Translations under genes and position numbers: made by a program
Assembly (NCBI RefSeq): GCF_017599305.1
Contig: NZ_JAGFWR010000033.1
Coordinates: 1-64,000 of the forward strand
DNA length: 64,000 bases
Source of the DNA: Micromonospora antibiotica
GTDB taxonomy: Bacteria; Actinomycetota; Actinomycetes; Mycobacteriales; Micromonosporaceae
Reading direction: 5' to 3'
Part shown: positions 32,714 through 41,188 of the stretch, one piece after another
How positions within the stretch are numbered: position 1 is the first letter of the stretch
Layout of the letters: every line of letters begins with the position of its first letter
Notes under the pieces: generated by a model
Databases searched by the model: none
Told to the model about the DNA's origin: nothing
Seen by the model: the letters and a program-made list of their open reading frames with translations, nothing else

Positions 32714-35438
32714 GGGCGGGCGCGGCCCCGCCGGCCCGGCCGGCGCGGCGACTCCGCCGCCCTCGGCGACTCCGCCACTGCCCTCGGCGACCCTCGGCCG
32801 GTTCGTCGCCGCGGTCACCGCCGTCGTGGGCACGAGCATGTTCGGATGGTCGACGGTCCTCGTCGACGGCGACGCGACCCGGGTCCGCGCCGAGTGCCTG
32901 GTGGACGTGCTGCGGACCCGACCGTTCCCGATCGATGCCCGGGCCGGCACGGTCGACGAGACGGGCCTGGCTGCCATCCGGCGCTGCACCGCCGGCCTCG
33001 GACCGGACGTGGCCGGGCAGCTGCTCGCCGGGCTCGCGGTGCTGCTGGCGGTGACCATGTTGGCCTACCTCGTCGCGCCCTGGTGCGAGTGCCGACTGCG
33101 GGGCCTGCGCCGCCTCGACCGGGTCCCCGGCACCCAGGCGCTGCGGGCCGACCTGGCCGAGCTGGTCGGGGTGGCGGGGCTACGCCGGTCGCCGACATTC
33201 GTGGTGTCCCGGTCCGCGCGGATCAGCGGCAACACCTTCGGCGCCGGGCCCCTGCGGTACGTCCGGTTGGACCTCGGCCTGGTGCACGCCCACCGGGTGG
33301 CCCCCCGGGCGTTCCGCGCGGTCGTGCTGCACGAGCTGGCCCACGTCCGCAACAGCGACATCCACCTCACCCGGCTGACCATCGCCCAGGCCTGGGCGTT
33401 CCCGCTCGGGGTGCTCGTGCCCGTCACCGTCACCTACCTGCGTGCCGACGCCGGCCGGCAGCTGCTCGCCGACTCCTGGCGGCTGGCCGCGTTCGCACTG
33501 GTCGTGCAGGTGTCGGCGTGGTCGGTGCTGCGGGCCCGGGAGTTCACCGCCGACGCCCGGCTCCCCGCCGCCGACGCCGACGCCGTCCGGGCGCTGCTCG
33601 CCGCCGACCACCGGCAGGTGGGGCGGTGGGCCCGCCTCGGTGCGCTGTTCCGGTTCCACCCCCTGGCCCGGGCCCGCGCCGACGCGCTGGACCGTCCCGG
33701 CCGGCGGTTCGCCGCCCGCCCGGTCGAGGCGCTCGGCGCGGGCCTGGCCGCCGGGATCGCCGCCCCGTCGGTGCGGGACCTGGCGACCAGCCTGCCCCGG
33801 GTGCTGCCGGGCGCGGACCCGGTCACCGACAGCGCCTTCGTCACCGGCATCCTGCTCGGCGTGCCGCTGGCCCTGGTGGCCACCGGGGCGCTGTGGCGGG
33901 CGGCCTGGTGGGCACGGCACACCGGCCGACCGGCGGCATCCGGCGCGGCGTTCGGCGCGGCACTGGCCTGCGGCCTGCTCGTCGGCCGCCGCCTGGCCTG
34001 GCGGGTCGCGTACGCGACCGACCTGCGGGCCTGGTGGATCGAGGTGCTGCTGGCCGGGCTGTGGATCGCCGGTGGCGCGCTGCTCGGCCGGTGGGTGGCC
34101 GACGGCGCCCGGGCCCACCTGCGGCACCTCGCGGCGGCGGCGGTCACCCGGATCCGGTGGGCGTGGGCCGGCGCGGCCGTGGCCACGTCGGTGCTCACCG
34201 CCGGGTACGTGGCGACGTTGCTGGTGCTCGACGCCTGGTCCACCGACGACGGGTGGAGCATGCTGCACCTGGTCGCCGCCCGCGAGGGCACCGGGGCCGC
34301 GACCCCGCTGACCCTGCTCGACATGATCGGCTTCTACGTGCGGATCACCGCCGCCTCGGCGCCGTACCTGATCGCGCTGCCGTTGCTCGCGGCGTTGTTC
34401 CCGGTCCTGGCCGGCCGGGGTGCGACCCGGCGGGCGCTGCGGACGGGGGTGGCCGTCGGGGTGGTCGGGGCGCTGGTGCTGCCCCTGGTGCCCCTCGGCG
34501 TCGGAGCCGCGGTGCGTGACCCCGGCCTGGCGACGTCGACCGCGGCGACCCTGGTGACCAGCCACACCCTGTTGCCGGTCACGTTCGTCGAGGTGGGCGT
34601 GGCCGTGGCGGCGGTCGCCACCCGACGCCTGTCGCTGTCGCACGCGCTGCTCGCCGCCCTCACCTCGGGGGCGCTGATGACGCCCGCGGTGGTGGTCGCC
34701 GACGTGCTGGTGTCCTGTGTGGCCGGTGCCCCCGGGTGTGCCCCTGCCGTCGATCCGACGGTGGTCGTCCGCGCCCTCACCCACGCTCTGCTCGTCGCGC
34801 CGGTGGCGGCGGTGCTCGCCGCCGCCGTGGGGACGGCCGTGCCGGCCGCGCTCGCGGTGCTCGGCCGGCGTCGGTGGTGGCCGGCGGTGGTGGTGCCCGT
34901 GCTGCTGGTGGCCGCCGGGGCGGTCGCGGTCACCCCGCACCGCCCTACGCCGGCCGGTGACCGTGGCCGGGACCCCTGCCTGGTCGGGGTCTGGCGGCTC
35001 GTGGCGGGTCGGTTCCACGAGCCGGTGGCCCCCGACTCGCCACTGGGCGTGCTGACCGGCCTGCGCACCGACGGTGCCCTGGACCTGTCGAGCGGGCCGG
35101 CCGGCGGCCACGCCACCGCCTACCGGGCGGACGGCACCGCGACCGACCTGTACGACCTGTTCGTCGCCGAGGGCACGCTCAACGGGCACACCGTGCGCAG
35201 TGTGCAGCGGGGCACGGTCACCTACCGCTGGTCGGCCGGGAACGGCCGGTACGCCCAGCGTGACCAGGTCGCCGCCAGCGACCGGGTGCTCCGGGTCGAC
35301 GACCGTGAGCTGCCCCTGACCGGCCCGGCGGAGGACTTCGGCGGCTCGTACCGCTGCACCGCCGACCAGTTGGTGATCACAACGGCCGACGACGCCGGCT
35401 CGCACACCGAACAGACCTTCGTCCGCAGCCCGACCTGA
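32697..35438 (+). CDS. Polytopic M48 metallopeptidase with C-terminal extracytoplasmic domain
   Basis: A 913-residue integral-membrane protein. After a Pro/Ala-rich N-terminus and a helix near 35-50, a second helix (104-126) precedes the M48 catalytic region with zinc motif HELAH (212-216, in VVLHELAHVRNSD) and downstream ligand Glu in AREFTADARLP. About ten further hydrophobic segments fill the middle. The last 170 residues, from DPCLVGVWRLVAGRF on, form a soluble beta-rich domain with two cysteines that looks lipocalin-like. M48 enzymes of the HtpX/BlaR type process membrane proteins or act as sensors. This length and C-terminal domain are unusual. ATG 32697 was chosen because the signal region begins there. 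Confidence 0.82.
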   Translation: MSTVAEGGRGPAGPAGAATPPPSATPPLPSATLGRFVAAVTAVVGTSMFGWSTVLVDGDATRVRAECLVDVLRTRPFPIDARAGTVDETGLAAIRRCTAGLGPDVAGQLLAGLAVLLAVTMLAYLVAPWCECRLRGLRRLDRVPGTQALRADLAELVGVAGLRRSPTFVVSRSARISGNTFGAGPLRYVRLDLGLVHAHRVAPRAFRAVVLHELAHVRNSDIHLTRLTIAQAWAFPLGVLVPVTVTYLRADAGRQLLADSWRLAAFALVVQVSAWSVLRAREFTADARLPAADADAVRALLAADHRQVGRWARLGALFRFHPLARARADALDRPGRRFAARPVEALGAGLAAGIAAPSVRDLATSLPRVLPGADPVTDSAFVTGILLGVPLALVATGALWRAAWWARHTGRPAASGAAFGAALACGLLVGRRLAWRVAYATDLRAWWIEVLLAGLWIAGGALLGRWVADGARAHLRHLAAAAVTRIRWAWAGAAVATSVLTAGYVATLLVLDAWSTDDGWSMLHLVAAREGTGAATPLTLLDMIGFYVRITAASAPYLIALPLLAALFPVLAGRGATRRALRTGVAVGVVGALVLPLVPLGVGAAVRDPGLATSTAATLVTSHTLLPVTFVEVGVAVAAVATRRLSLSHALLAALTSGALMTPAVVVADVLVSCVAGAPGCAPAVDPTVVVRALTHALLVAPVAAVLAAAVGTAVPAALAVLGRRRWWPAVVVPVLLVAAGAVAVTPHRPTPAGDRGRDPCLVGVWRLVAGRFHEPVAPDSPLGVLTGLRTDGALDLSSGPAGGHATAYRADGTATDLYDLFVAEGTLNGHTVRSVQRGTVTYRWSAGNGRYAQRDQVAASDRVLRVDDRELPLTGPAEDFGGSYRCTADQLVITTADDAGSHTEQTFVRSPT

Positions 35439-35511
35439 GCAGCGGATCAGCCGTCGGGGGGCGGGTCGGCGCGCGGGACCACCCCGCCGACCTCGGGCCG
35501 GGACGCCGTCG

Positions 35512-36306
35512 TCAGGCCGGGCCGGGCAGCCGGGGAACACGACCGCTGATCTGGACGAAGTGGAAGCCCTCGACGACCACCCGGGGGTCGGCGAACGCCC
35601 CGATCGTCGCCGTGAGGTCGGCGTCGGTCAACCCGTGGGCCAGCAGGCTGCCGCGCAGTTGCGGAATGCCGGCCCGCAGCAGCCGGCAACCCGGACCGCC
35701 GCCGCGCCACCGGCCCGTGGTGGTCCGGGAGTCGACCTCGACCAGGCCGACCGCTGCGAAGGCCGCCGGGGCCCGCTGTGCCCAGGCGAGGTCGAGACCG
35801 CTGCCGACGAGAGCCGCCGTGTGGGCCGCCAGGTAGCGGGTCAGCAGGTCGGCGGTCGCGTCGTCCGGCGCGGACGAGACGAAGTCGCCGGGCGGGAGCG
35901 CGAACTCACCGATGAGCAGTACACCGCCGGGTGCCAGGGCGGCCACCATCCGCCGCAGGGCCTCCTCGCGCCGGGGCAGGTGACCGAGGAGCAGCCGGGC
36001 GTGCACCAGGTCGAAGGTGCCCGGCGGCTGGTCGGTGACGATGTCCTGGCGGTGGACGACGAGCCGGGGGTGCGGCGGGACGTGCTGCGGGGCGATGTCC
36101 GTGGCGACCACCTCGGCCGCCCGTTCGGCCAGCCACAGCGCGACGCTGCCGGCACCGGCGGCCACCTCCAGGCACCGCCGGCCGGTCAGGTCACCCCACT
36201 GCCCGAGCGCGGCCCGGGTCGGCCCGTCCAGCAGGTCCGCCAGCGCGTCGTGGTGGGCGCCGGCCTGGTCACTCGCATTGTCGAACGCGTAGCCCTTCGT
36301 GCTCAC
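35512..36306 (-). CDS. SAM-dependent class I methyltransferase
   Basis: A 264-residue Rossmann-fold methyltransferase. Motif I is CLEVAAGAGSVALWLAER (about 45-62), followed by VVATDIAP (motif II), the FDLVHARLLLGHLPRRE motif IV/V region and GGVLLIGEFAL. It starts at GTG 36306. The substrate is not deducible. Position next to vanAB might suggest a link with O-methylated aromatics, but the gene is on the opposite strand and separated by a control region, so this is weak. Confidence 0.88.
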   Translation of the reverse strand: MSTKGYAFDNASDQAGAHHDALADLLDGPTRAALGQWGDLTGRRCLEVAAGAGSVALWLAERAAEVVATDIAPQHVPPHPRLVVHRQDIVTDQPPGTFDLVHARLLLGHLPRREEALRRMVAALAPGGVLLIGEFALPPGDFVSSAPDDATADLLTRYLAAHTAALVGSGLDLAWAQRAPAAFAAVGLVEVDSRTTTGRWRGGGPGCRLLRAGIPQLRGSLLAHGLTDADLTATIGAFADPRVVVEGFHFVQISGRVPRLPGPA

Positions 36307-36338
36307 CCCACCATCCTGCCGGACGGCGAGCCGTTACG

Positions 36339-36406
36339 CCCCCGGCCCACCGCCCCCGGCCCATCGCCCCGGCCCACCGCCCCTGGCCCACTGCCCCGGT
36401 CCACCG
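36339..36406. repeat. Short tandem repeat ahead of vanA
   Basis: About five copies of a 13-14 bp unit (consensus CCCCGGCCCACCG) stand in tandem in the divergent region between the methyltransferase and vanA. They are imperfect and uncoded. They may be replication slippage or spaced binding sites. Confidence 0.55.
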
Positions 36407-36559
36407 CCGTGGGCCGGGGAGTCGGCGTGCCCGGCCGGCACCGCCTCCGGCGGGTCCCCGACACTCCGCATTCCACTGAGTGCAAGCCCGGGCCCACGCT
36501 GGACCCCGGGACGGAATGATTCGACTCCATCGATGTTCGCCCGGCGGGAGGTCGTTCGG

Positions 36560-37603
36560 ATGGAGTTCGCCCGGGACCAGTGGTACGTGGCGGCCCACGG
36601 CGGGGAGGTCGGCCGGGACCTGCTCGCCCGTACGGTGCTCGGTGAACCGCTGGTGCTGTACCGCACCGGTGCCGGGGAGGCCGTGGCGCTCGCCGACCGG
36701 TGTGTGCACCGGCGCTTTCCGTTGTCGCAGAGCCGCCTCGACGGCGACACGATCGTCTGCGGCTACCACGGCTTCACCTACGACCCCACCGGCAGTTGCG
36801 TCTTCGTACCCGGTCAGCAGCGGATTCCGCGTACCGCGCGGGTCGCGGCCTACCCGGTGGTGGAACAGGACTCCTTCGTCTGGGTGTGGATCGGGGACCG
36901 GGGGCGGGCCGATCCGGCCACCATCCCCCGCGCGCCCTGGCTGGCCGACCCCCGGTACGCGGTGGTCCGGGGCATGGCCCCGCTGGACGCGCGGTACGGC
37001 CTGCTGGTGGACAACCTGATGGACCTGTCCCACGAGACCTACCTGCACGGCGGTTACATCGGCACCCCCGAGGTGGCGGACACCCCGATCACCACCGAGG
37101 TCGACGAGGAACGGGGTGTGGTGCACGTCAGCCGGCACATGGACGACGCCGAGTGCCCGCCGTTCTACGCCCGCTCGACCGGCATCCAGGGCCGGATCAC
37201 CCGCTGGCAGGACATCGAGTACCACCCGCCGTGCCTCTACCTGCTGCACAGCCGGATCGCCCCGCAGGGCGTCTACCCGCCCGTGCAGGGGGAGGACAGC
37301 GACGCCTTCCACGCCGAGATCGTCTACGCCATCACCCCGTCGACCGCGCACACCACGTACGACTTCTGGGCGGTGGCGCGCGACTTCGCGGTCGACGACG
37401 AGTCGGTCAGCGCGTACCTGCACCAGAGCAACCACACCGTGGTGATGCAGGACGTGGCGGCGCTGAACACCCTGGAGCGGGTGATCGCAGCCGAACCGGA
37501 GCGGTACCAGGAGTTGAGCATCAACATCGACACCGGTGGGCTGGCCGCCCGACGGCTGCTGGCCCGGCTGGTCGGCTCCGGGACGGTGGGAGCGCCCCGG
37601 TGA
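36560..37603 (+). CDS. vanA: Vanillate O-demethylase oxygenase subunit (Rieske)
   Basis: A 347-residue terminal oxygenase that removes the methoxyl methyl of vanillate, giving protocatechuate and formaldehyde. The Rieske centre ligands are Cys48-His50 (CVHRRFP) and Cys67-His70 (CGYHGF). The catalytic iron is held by His158 and His163 in DNLMDLSHETYLHGG, the VanA-type bridge that connects to the neighbouring subunit's Rieske centre. ATG 36560 is preferred over ATG 36533 because GGGAGG lies at the right distance. It is translationally coupled through a 68-residue frame to its reductase. Close relatives demethylate other methoxybenzoates, so vanillate is likely but not certain. Confidence 0.88.
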   Translation: MEFARDQWYVAAHGGEVGRDLLARTVLGEPLVLYRTGAGEAVALADRCVHRRFPLSQSRLDGDTIVCGYHGFTYDPTGSCVFVPGQQRIPRTARVAAYPVVEQDSFVWVWIGDRGRADPATIPRAPWLADPRYAVVRGMAPLDARYGLLVDNLMDLSHETYLHGGYIGTPEVADTPITTEVDEERGVVHVSRHMDDAECPPFYARSTGIQGRITRWQDIEYHPPCLYLLHSRIAPQGVYPPVQGEDSDAFHAEIVYAITPSTAHTTYDFWAVARDFAVDDESVSAYLHQSNHTVVMQDVAALNTLERVIAAEPERYQELSINIDTGGLAARRLLARLVGSGTVGAPR

Positions 37604-37806
37604 CCGCACCCGCCGGGCAGCGGGTCTACCGGGTCCACTGGGTGCCGGGCACCGACGTGCTGCGCGGGACCTGCCACTGTGGCGCCGAGCGCCTCGCCGA
37701 CGAGCCGGTGGCCTTGTGGGAGTGGCTGCTCGGCCACCCGCGGGGCCACGCGACGGCGACCGTGCCGGCGTCCGGCCCGCCCGCCCGGCTGGCGGTGCCG
37801 GCATGA
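37600..37806 (+). CDS. Small CxC-containing protein between vanA and vanB
   Basis: A 68-residue frame from GTG 37600. It overlaps the vanA stop by GTGA and the vanB start by ATGA, so it is almost certainly translated. It begins TAPAGQRVYRVHWVPGTD, has a TCHCGAE motif near residue 25 and an aromatic/acidic stretch ALWEWLLGHPRGH. The CHC with nearby His could bind a metal. I do not know the family. It may be an assembly or coupling factor for the oxygenase (inference). Confidence 0.65.
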   Translation: MTAPAGQRVYRVHWVPGTDVLRGTCHCGAERLADEPVALWEWLLGHPRGHATATVPASGPPARLAVPA

Positions 37807-38831
37807 CCGGGGACAGACTGACGAGGGGCGGGCTGACGAAGGACGGGCCGGTCGGGGACGGGCCGACGAGGGACGGGCCGGTCGGGGACGGGCTGGTCGG
37901 GGTGGAACTTACGGTGGTGGCCCGGGAGCGGGTGGCGGCGGAGGTCGTCGAGATCGGGCTGGCCCGCCCGGACGGTGGTGACCTGCCCCGGTGGACCCCG
38001 GGCGCGCACGTCGACCTGGCGCTGGGCCCGGAACTGGTGCGGCAGTACTCCCTCTGCGGTGATCCGGCCGACCGGTCCGTCCTACGGATCGCCGTGCAGC
38101 GGGAGCCGGACGGTCGCGGTGGCTCCCGGCTGGCGCACGCCCGGCTCACCGTCGGCGGCACCGTCCGGGTGCACGGGCCCCGCAACACCTTCCCGCTGGT
38201 CGCGTCGCGGCGCTACCTTTTCGTGGCCGGTGGCATCGGGATCACCCCGATCCGCCCGATGGTCGACGCGGCCGACGCCGCCGGCGCCGACTGGCGACTG
38301 GCGTACGGTGGACGCAGTCGCGCCACCATGGCCTTCGCCACGATCCTGCGGGAGCGGTACGGCGACCGGGTGTGCCTCTGTCCGCAGGACGAGACCGGGC
38401 TGCTCGACCTGACCGGGCTGCTGGGCCGGCCGGGCGACGGTCTCGTCTACTGCTGCGGCCCGGAATCCCTGGTCCGGGCGGTGGAGGAACACTGCGCCGA
38501 CTGGCCGCCCGGCCGACTGCACGTCGAGCGGTTCACCCCCCGGGGCGACGCCGACGGGCCGGAGACGGCGATCGAGGTCGAACTCGCCCTCTCCGGGCGC
38601 ACGGTGCGCGTGCCCCCGGGGGTGCCGATCCTGCGGGCGGTGGAGGAGGCCGGGGTGCCGGTCCTGTCGTCCTGTCGGGAGGGCACCTGCGGTACCTGTG
38701 AGACCCCGGTGCTCGCCGGGGTGCCGGAGCACCGCGACAGCCTGCTCACCGCGCAGGAGCGGGCCGCCGGGGACACCATGATGATCTGTGTCTCCCGGGC
38801 CCGTACGCCCCGGCTCGTCCTGGAGCTGTGA
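37803..38831 (+). CDS. vanB: Vanillate O-demethylase reductase (FMN/[2Fe-2S])
   Basis: A 342-residue phthalate-dioxygenase-reductase-type electron carrier. The FMN domain has RQYSLCGDP (about 80-88). The NAD domain has VAGGIGITPIRPMV, and YCCGPESLV follows. The C-terminal plant-type ferredoxin ligates its cluster with CREGTCGTCETP and the final Cys in MMICVS. It passes electrons from NADH to VanA. The first 33 residues are a repetitive Gly/Asp/Thr stretch not seen in the family. GTG 37902 would remove them, so either the start is there or the protein carries a tail encoded by a DNA repeat. Confidence 0.9.
   Translation: MTGDRLTRGGLTKDGPVGDGPTRDGPVGDGLVGVELTVVARERVAAEVVEIGLARPDGGDLPRWTPGAHVDLALGPELVRQYSLCGDPADRSVLRIAVQREPDGRGGSRLAHARLTVGGTVRVHGPRNTFPLVASRRYLFVAGGIGITPIRPMVDAADAAGADWRLAYGGRSRATMAFATILRERYGDRVCLCPQDETGLLDLTGLLGRPGDGLVYCCGPESLVRAVEEHCADWPPGRLHVERFTPRGDADGPETAIEVELALSGRTVRVPPGVPILRAVEEAGVPVLSSCREGTCGTCETPVLAGVPEHRDSLLTAQERAAGDTMMICVSRARTPRLVLEL
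37841..37893. repeat. 30-bp direct repeat at the 5' end of vanB
   Basis: A 23-bp word beginning GGACGGGCCGGTCGGGGACG occurs at 37841-37863 and again 30 bp on at 37871-37893. It encodes a repeated DGPVGDG peptide if translated from 37803. Confidence 0.7.
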
Positions 38832-38861
38832 CCGGCCGGCGCGGGCGGGGAGGATGGTGGG

Positions 38862-39614
38862 ATGCGCGGCCAACCGGGACGGTCGGTGACCAGCAGGGTG
38901 CTGGCGCTGCTGGACGCGTTCACCCCGGCGAGCCCGGCGCTGACGCTGAGCGAGCTGGCCCGGCGCACCGGGTTGCCACTGTCCACCGTGCACCGCCGGG
39001 CGGCCGAGCTGCTCGCCTGGGGGGCGTTGGAACGCGGCGTCGACGGGCGGTACCGGATCGGCCTGCGGTTGTGGGAGGTGGGTTCGCTGGCGCCCCGGGG
39101 GCTGGGGTTGCGGGAGGTGGCCCTGCCGGTGATGGAGGACCTCTACGAGGTGACCCACGAGAACGTGCAGCTCGCCGTCCGGCAGGACGACGAACTCGTC
39201 TTCATCGAGCGGATCGCCGGCCGGCACGCGGTGCCGGTGCTCACCCGGGTGGGTGGCCGCTTCGCCCTGCACGCCACCGGCGTCGGCCTGGTCCTGCTCG
39301 CCTACGCGCCGGTCGGGGTGCAGGAGCGGGTGCTGGCCGCGCCGTTGGAGCGGTACACCGAGCTGACCGTCACCGATCCGGGGCGGCTGCGCCGCTGTCT
39401 GGCCGAGGTGCGCCGGGTCGGGTACGCGGTCAGCGACCGGCAGGTCACCATGGACGCCCTGTCGGTGGCCGCGCCGATCCGCGCCCCGGAGGGGGTGGTG
39501 GCGGCGCTGTCGTTGGTGGTCGCCCACGACCGGGCCGACCCGGTGGCGCTGGCCCCGCTGGTGCAGGCCGCGGGCCGGGTGCTGTCCCGGGCGTTGGGCG
39601 GCGCGCACGGGTGA
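38862..39614 (+). CDS. IclR-family regulator next to vanAB
   Basis: A 250-residue regulator. The N-terminal winged helix covers about 8-70 (SELARRTGLPLSTVHRRAAEL), and the C-terminal IclR effector domain about 80-245 includes the conserved VPVLTRVGGRFALHATGVGLVLLAY and APEGVVAALSL blocks. It lies 30 bp behind vanB on the same strand, so it probably senses vanillate or a related acid and controls vanAB. IclR proteins of aromatic pathways may be activators or repressors. Confidence 0.9.
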   Translation: MRGQPGRSVTSRVLALLDAFTPASPALTLSELARRTGLPLSTVHRRAAELLAWGALERGVDGRYRIGLRLWEVGSLAPRGLGLREVALPVMEDLYEVTHENVQLAVRQDDELVFIERIAGRHAVPVLTRVGGRFALHATGVGLVLLAYAPVGVQERVLAAPLERYTELTVTDPGRLRRCLAEVRRVGYAVSDRQVTMDALSVAAPIRAPEGVVAALSLVVAHDRADPVALAPLVQAAGRVLSRALGGAHG

Positions 39615-39632
39615 GCACCGGCCGGACCGGCG

Positions 39633-40100
39633 TCAGTCGGGGAAGGCGAGCAGTCGCAGCAGGTGGGCCAGCCGTTCGTGGTCGCGGGGCGTCATGCTGG
39701 CCAGCGAGTCGAGCCCCACGGCGCGGACGGCGTCCTGGGCGCGGGCGAACAGGGCCCGTCCGGCGTCGGTGGCGGTGAGGACGTTGGCCCGGCGGTCGGC
39801 GGGGTCGGCGTGCCGCTCGACCAGTTGGCGCTGCTCCAGCCCGTCGATCAGGGCGACGACCTGGCTGGGGTCGAGGTGCAGGAATTCGGCGAGTTCCCGC
39901 TGGGTCGGGCGGACGTCGTCGGCGGCCAGGGCGAGCACCGAGTAGGAGCGGGCCTTCAGTCCGTGTGCGGCGAGGGCGGTGTTGGCCGCCGCGAGCGCGC
40001 GCGCGTTCGCGCGGGCCAGCAGGAAGCTCAGGTCACCGGCGAGCGTGCTGTCCCGCAGCCGGTCGCGTCCGGTCGGCCGGGTCCGTTCGGCGGGGGACAT
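39633..40100 (-). CDS. MarR-family regulator (CouR-like)
   Basis: A 155-residue winged-helix regulator. The core reads PTQRELAEFLHLDPSQVVALIDGLEQRQLVERHADPADRR, with the wing at HADPADRRANVLTATDAG. It is transcribed divergently from the SDR-amidohydrolase-MaoC-ligase operon across an 82-bp gap. MarR proteins at hydroxycinnamate operons (CouR, FerC, PcaV types) repress until the aromatic acid or its CoA thioester binds. The gene order here matches that arrangement, so CouR-type repression is the best guess. Confidence 0.88.
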   Translation of the reverse strand: MSPAERTRPTGRDRLRDSTLAGDLSFLLARANARALAAANTALAAHGLKARSYSVLALAADDVRPTQRELAEFLHLDPSQVVALIDGLEQRQLVERHADPADRRANVLTATDAGRALFARAQDAVRAVGLDSLASMTPRDHERLAHLLRLLAFPD

Positions 40101-40130
40101 GGCGACGATGGTAGCAAGGTTCCCAAATAA

Positions 40131-40160
40131 TTGACATTCTCAACGGTTCGTGCTCAGATC
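40131..40160 (+). promoter_or_regulatory. Putative promoter of the hydroxycinnamate operon
   Basis: TTGACA at 40131-40136 lies in an AT-rich patch (CCCAAATAATTGACATTCTC) that stands out from its surroundings. The -10 is poor (CAGATC or TCAGAT at 17-18 bp). The AT-rich patch between the divergent genes is the likely MarR operator. Confidence 0.45.
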
Positions 40161-40182
40161 GCATCGACGAAAGGGAGTGCCC

Positions 40183-41109
40183 ATGTCACTGGACGGCAAA
40201 GTCGCCATCGTCACCGGGTCCGGGCGTGGCCTCGGTCTGGCCTACGCCCAGGAGCTGGCGCGGCGGGGGGCCTCCGTCGTGGTCAACGACGTCGACGCGG
40301 GCGCCACGGCCGACGCGGTGGCGGCGATCGAGGCGTCCGGCGGGCGGGCCGTCGCGGTGACCGCGCCCGTCGGCCCGACCGAGACCGCGCAGGAACTCGT
40401 CAGCACGGCGGTCGCGCACTTCGGCCGACTGGACATCCTCGTCACCAACGCCGGCGTGCTGCGCGACACCGTGCTGTGGAAGATGACCGACGACGACTTC
40501 GACACCGTCGTCACCGTGCACCTGCGCGGCACGTTCACCACGGTGCGCGAGGCGGTGCGGCACATGCGGCAGGCCGACGCGGGCGGACGGATCATCTGCA
40601 TCGGGTCACCCACCGGTCAACGCGGCACCTTCGGTCAGACCAACTACGCGGCGGCCAAGGCGGGCATCGTCGGCATGGTCCGCACCTGGGCGCTGGAGCT
40701 GAAGCGGGCCGGCATCACCGCCAACACCGTCGTCCCGGTCGCCGCCACCGCGATGACCGCCACCGTCCCCTACTTCGCCGCTGCGGTGCGGGCCGAGGCG
40801 GCCGGTGAGCCGATGCCCGCGTTCTTCCGGCACGACCTCGGTTTCGGCACGGCCGCCGACGTGGCCGGTCTGGTGGCGTTCCTCGCGTCCGACGCGGCCG
40901 CCCAGGTGACCGGGCAGGTGATCGGGGTGGGTGGTGACCGCCTGCAGATCTGGACCCATCCGGAGGCGGCGGTGACCGCCTACCGGGAGGGCGGCTGGAC
41001 CTACGACGCGCTGGTGGAGGCCTGGCCGACCACGTTCGACGGGGCCGCGCAGAGCGTCGGCGAACGCTTCCCCGAGCTGCCCGCCCAGTTCCAGCCGGCC
41101 AATCCCTGA
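40183..41109 (+). CDS. SDR-family beta-hydroxyacyl-CoA dehydrogenase (CouN-like)
   Basis: A 308-residue short-chain dehydrogenase. The NAD motif is TGSGRGLG near residue 11, NAG follows in VTNAGVLRD, and the catalytic YxxxK is in TNYAAAK. A C-terminal extension of about 60 residues beyond the core fold (IWTHPEAAVTAYREGGW) is typical of the multifunctional-enzyme-type beta-hydroxyacyl-CoA dehydrogenases. In the proposed pathway it oxidises the aryl-beta-hydroxypropionyl-CoA to the ketoacyl-CoA. ATG 40183 lies behind AAGGGAG and it is the first gene of the operon. Confidence 0.85.
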   Translation: MSLDGKVAIVTGSGRGLGLAYAQELARRGASVVVNDVDAGATADAVAAIEASGGRAVAVTAPVGPTETAQELVSTAVAHFGRLDILVTNAGVLRDTVLWKMTDDDFDTVVTVHLRGTFTTVREAVRHMRQADAGGRIICIGSPTGQRGTFGQTNYAAAKAGIVGMVRTWALELKRAGITANTVVPVAATAMTATVPYFAAAVRAEAAGEPMPAFFRHDLGFGTAADVAGLVAFLASDAAAQVTGQVIGVGGDRLQIWTHPEAAVTAYREGGWTYDALVEAWPTTFDGAAQSVGERFPELPAQFQPANP

Positions 41110-41188
41110 CCCGGCCCACCGTCACCTGACCGACGAGACCGTCCGCCCGCCCCGCCGGACCGGACCCGCCCGACGGAGGCTGCCGCCC

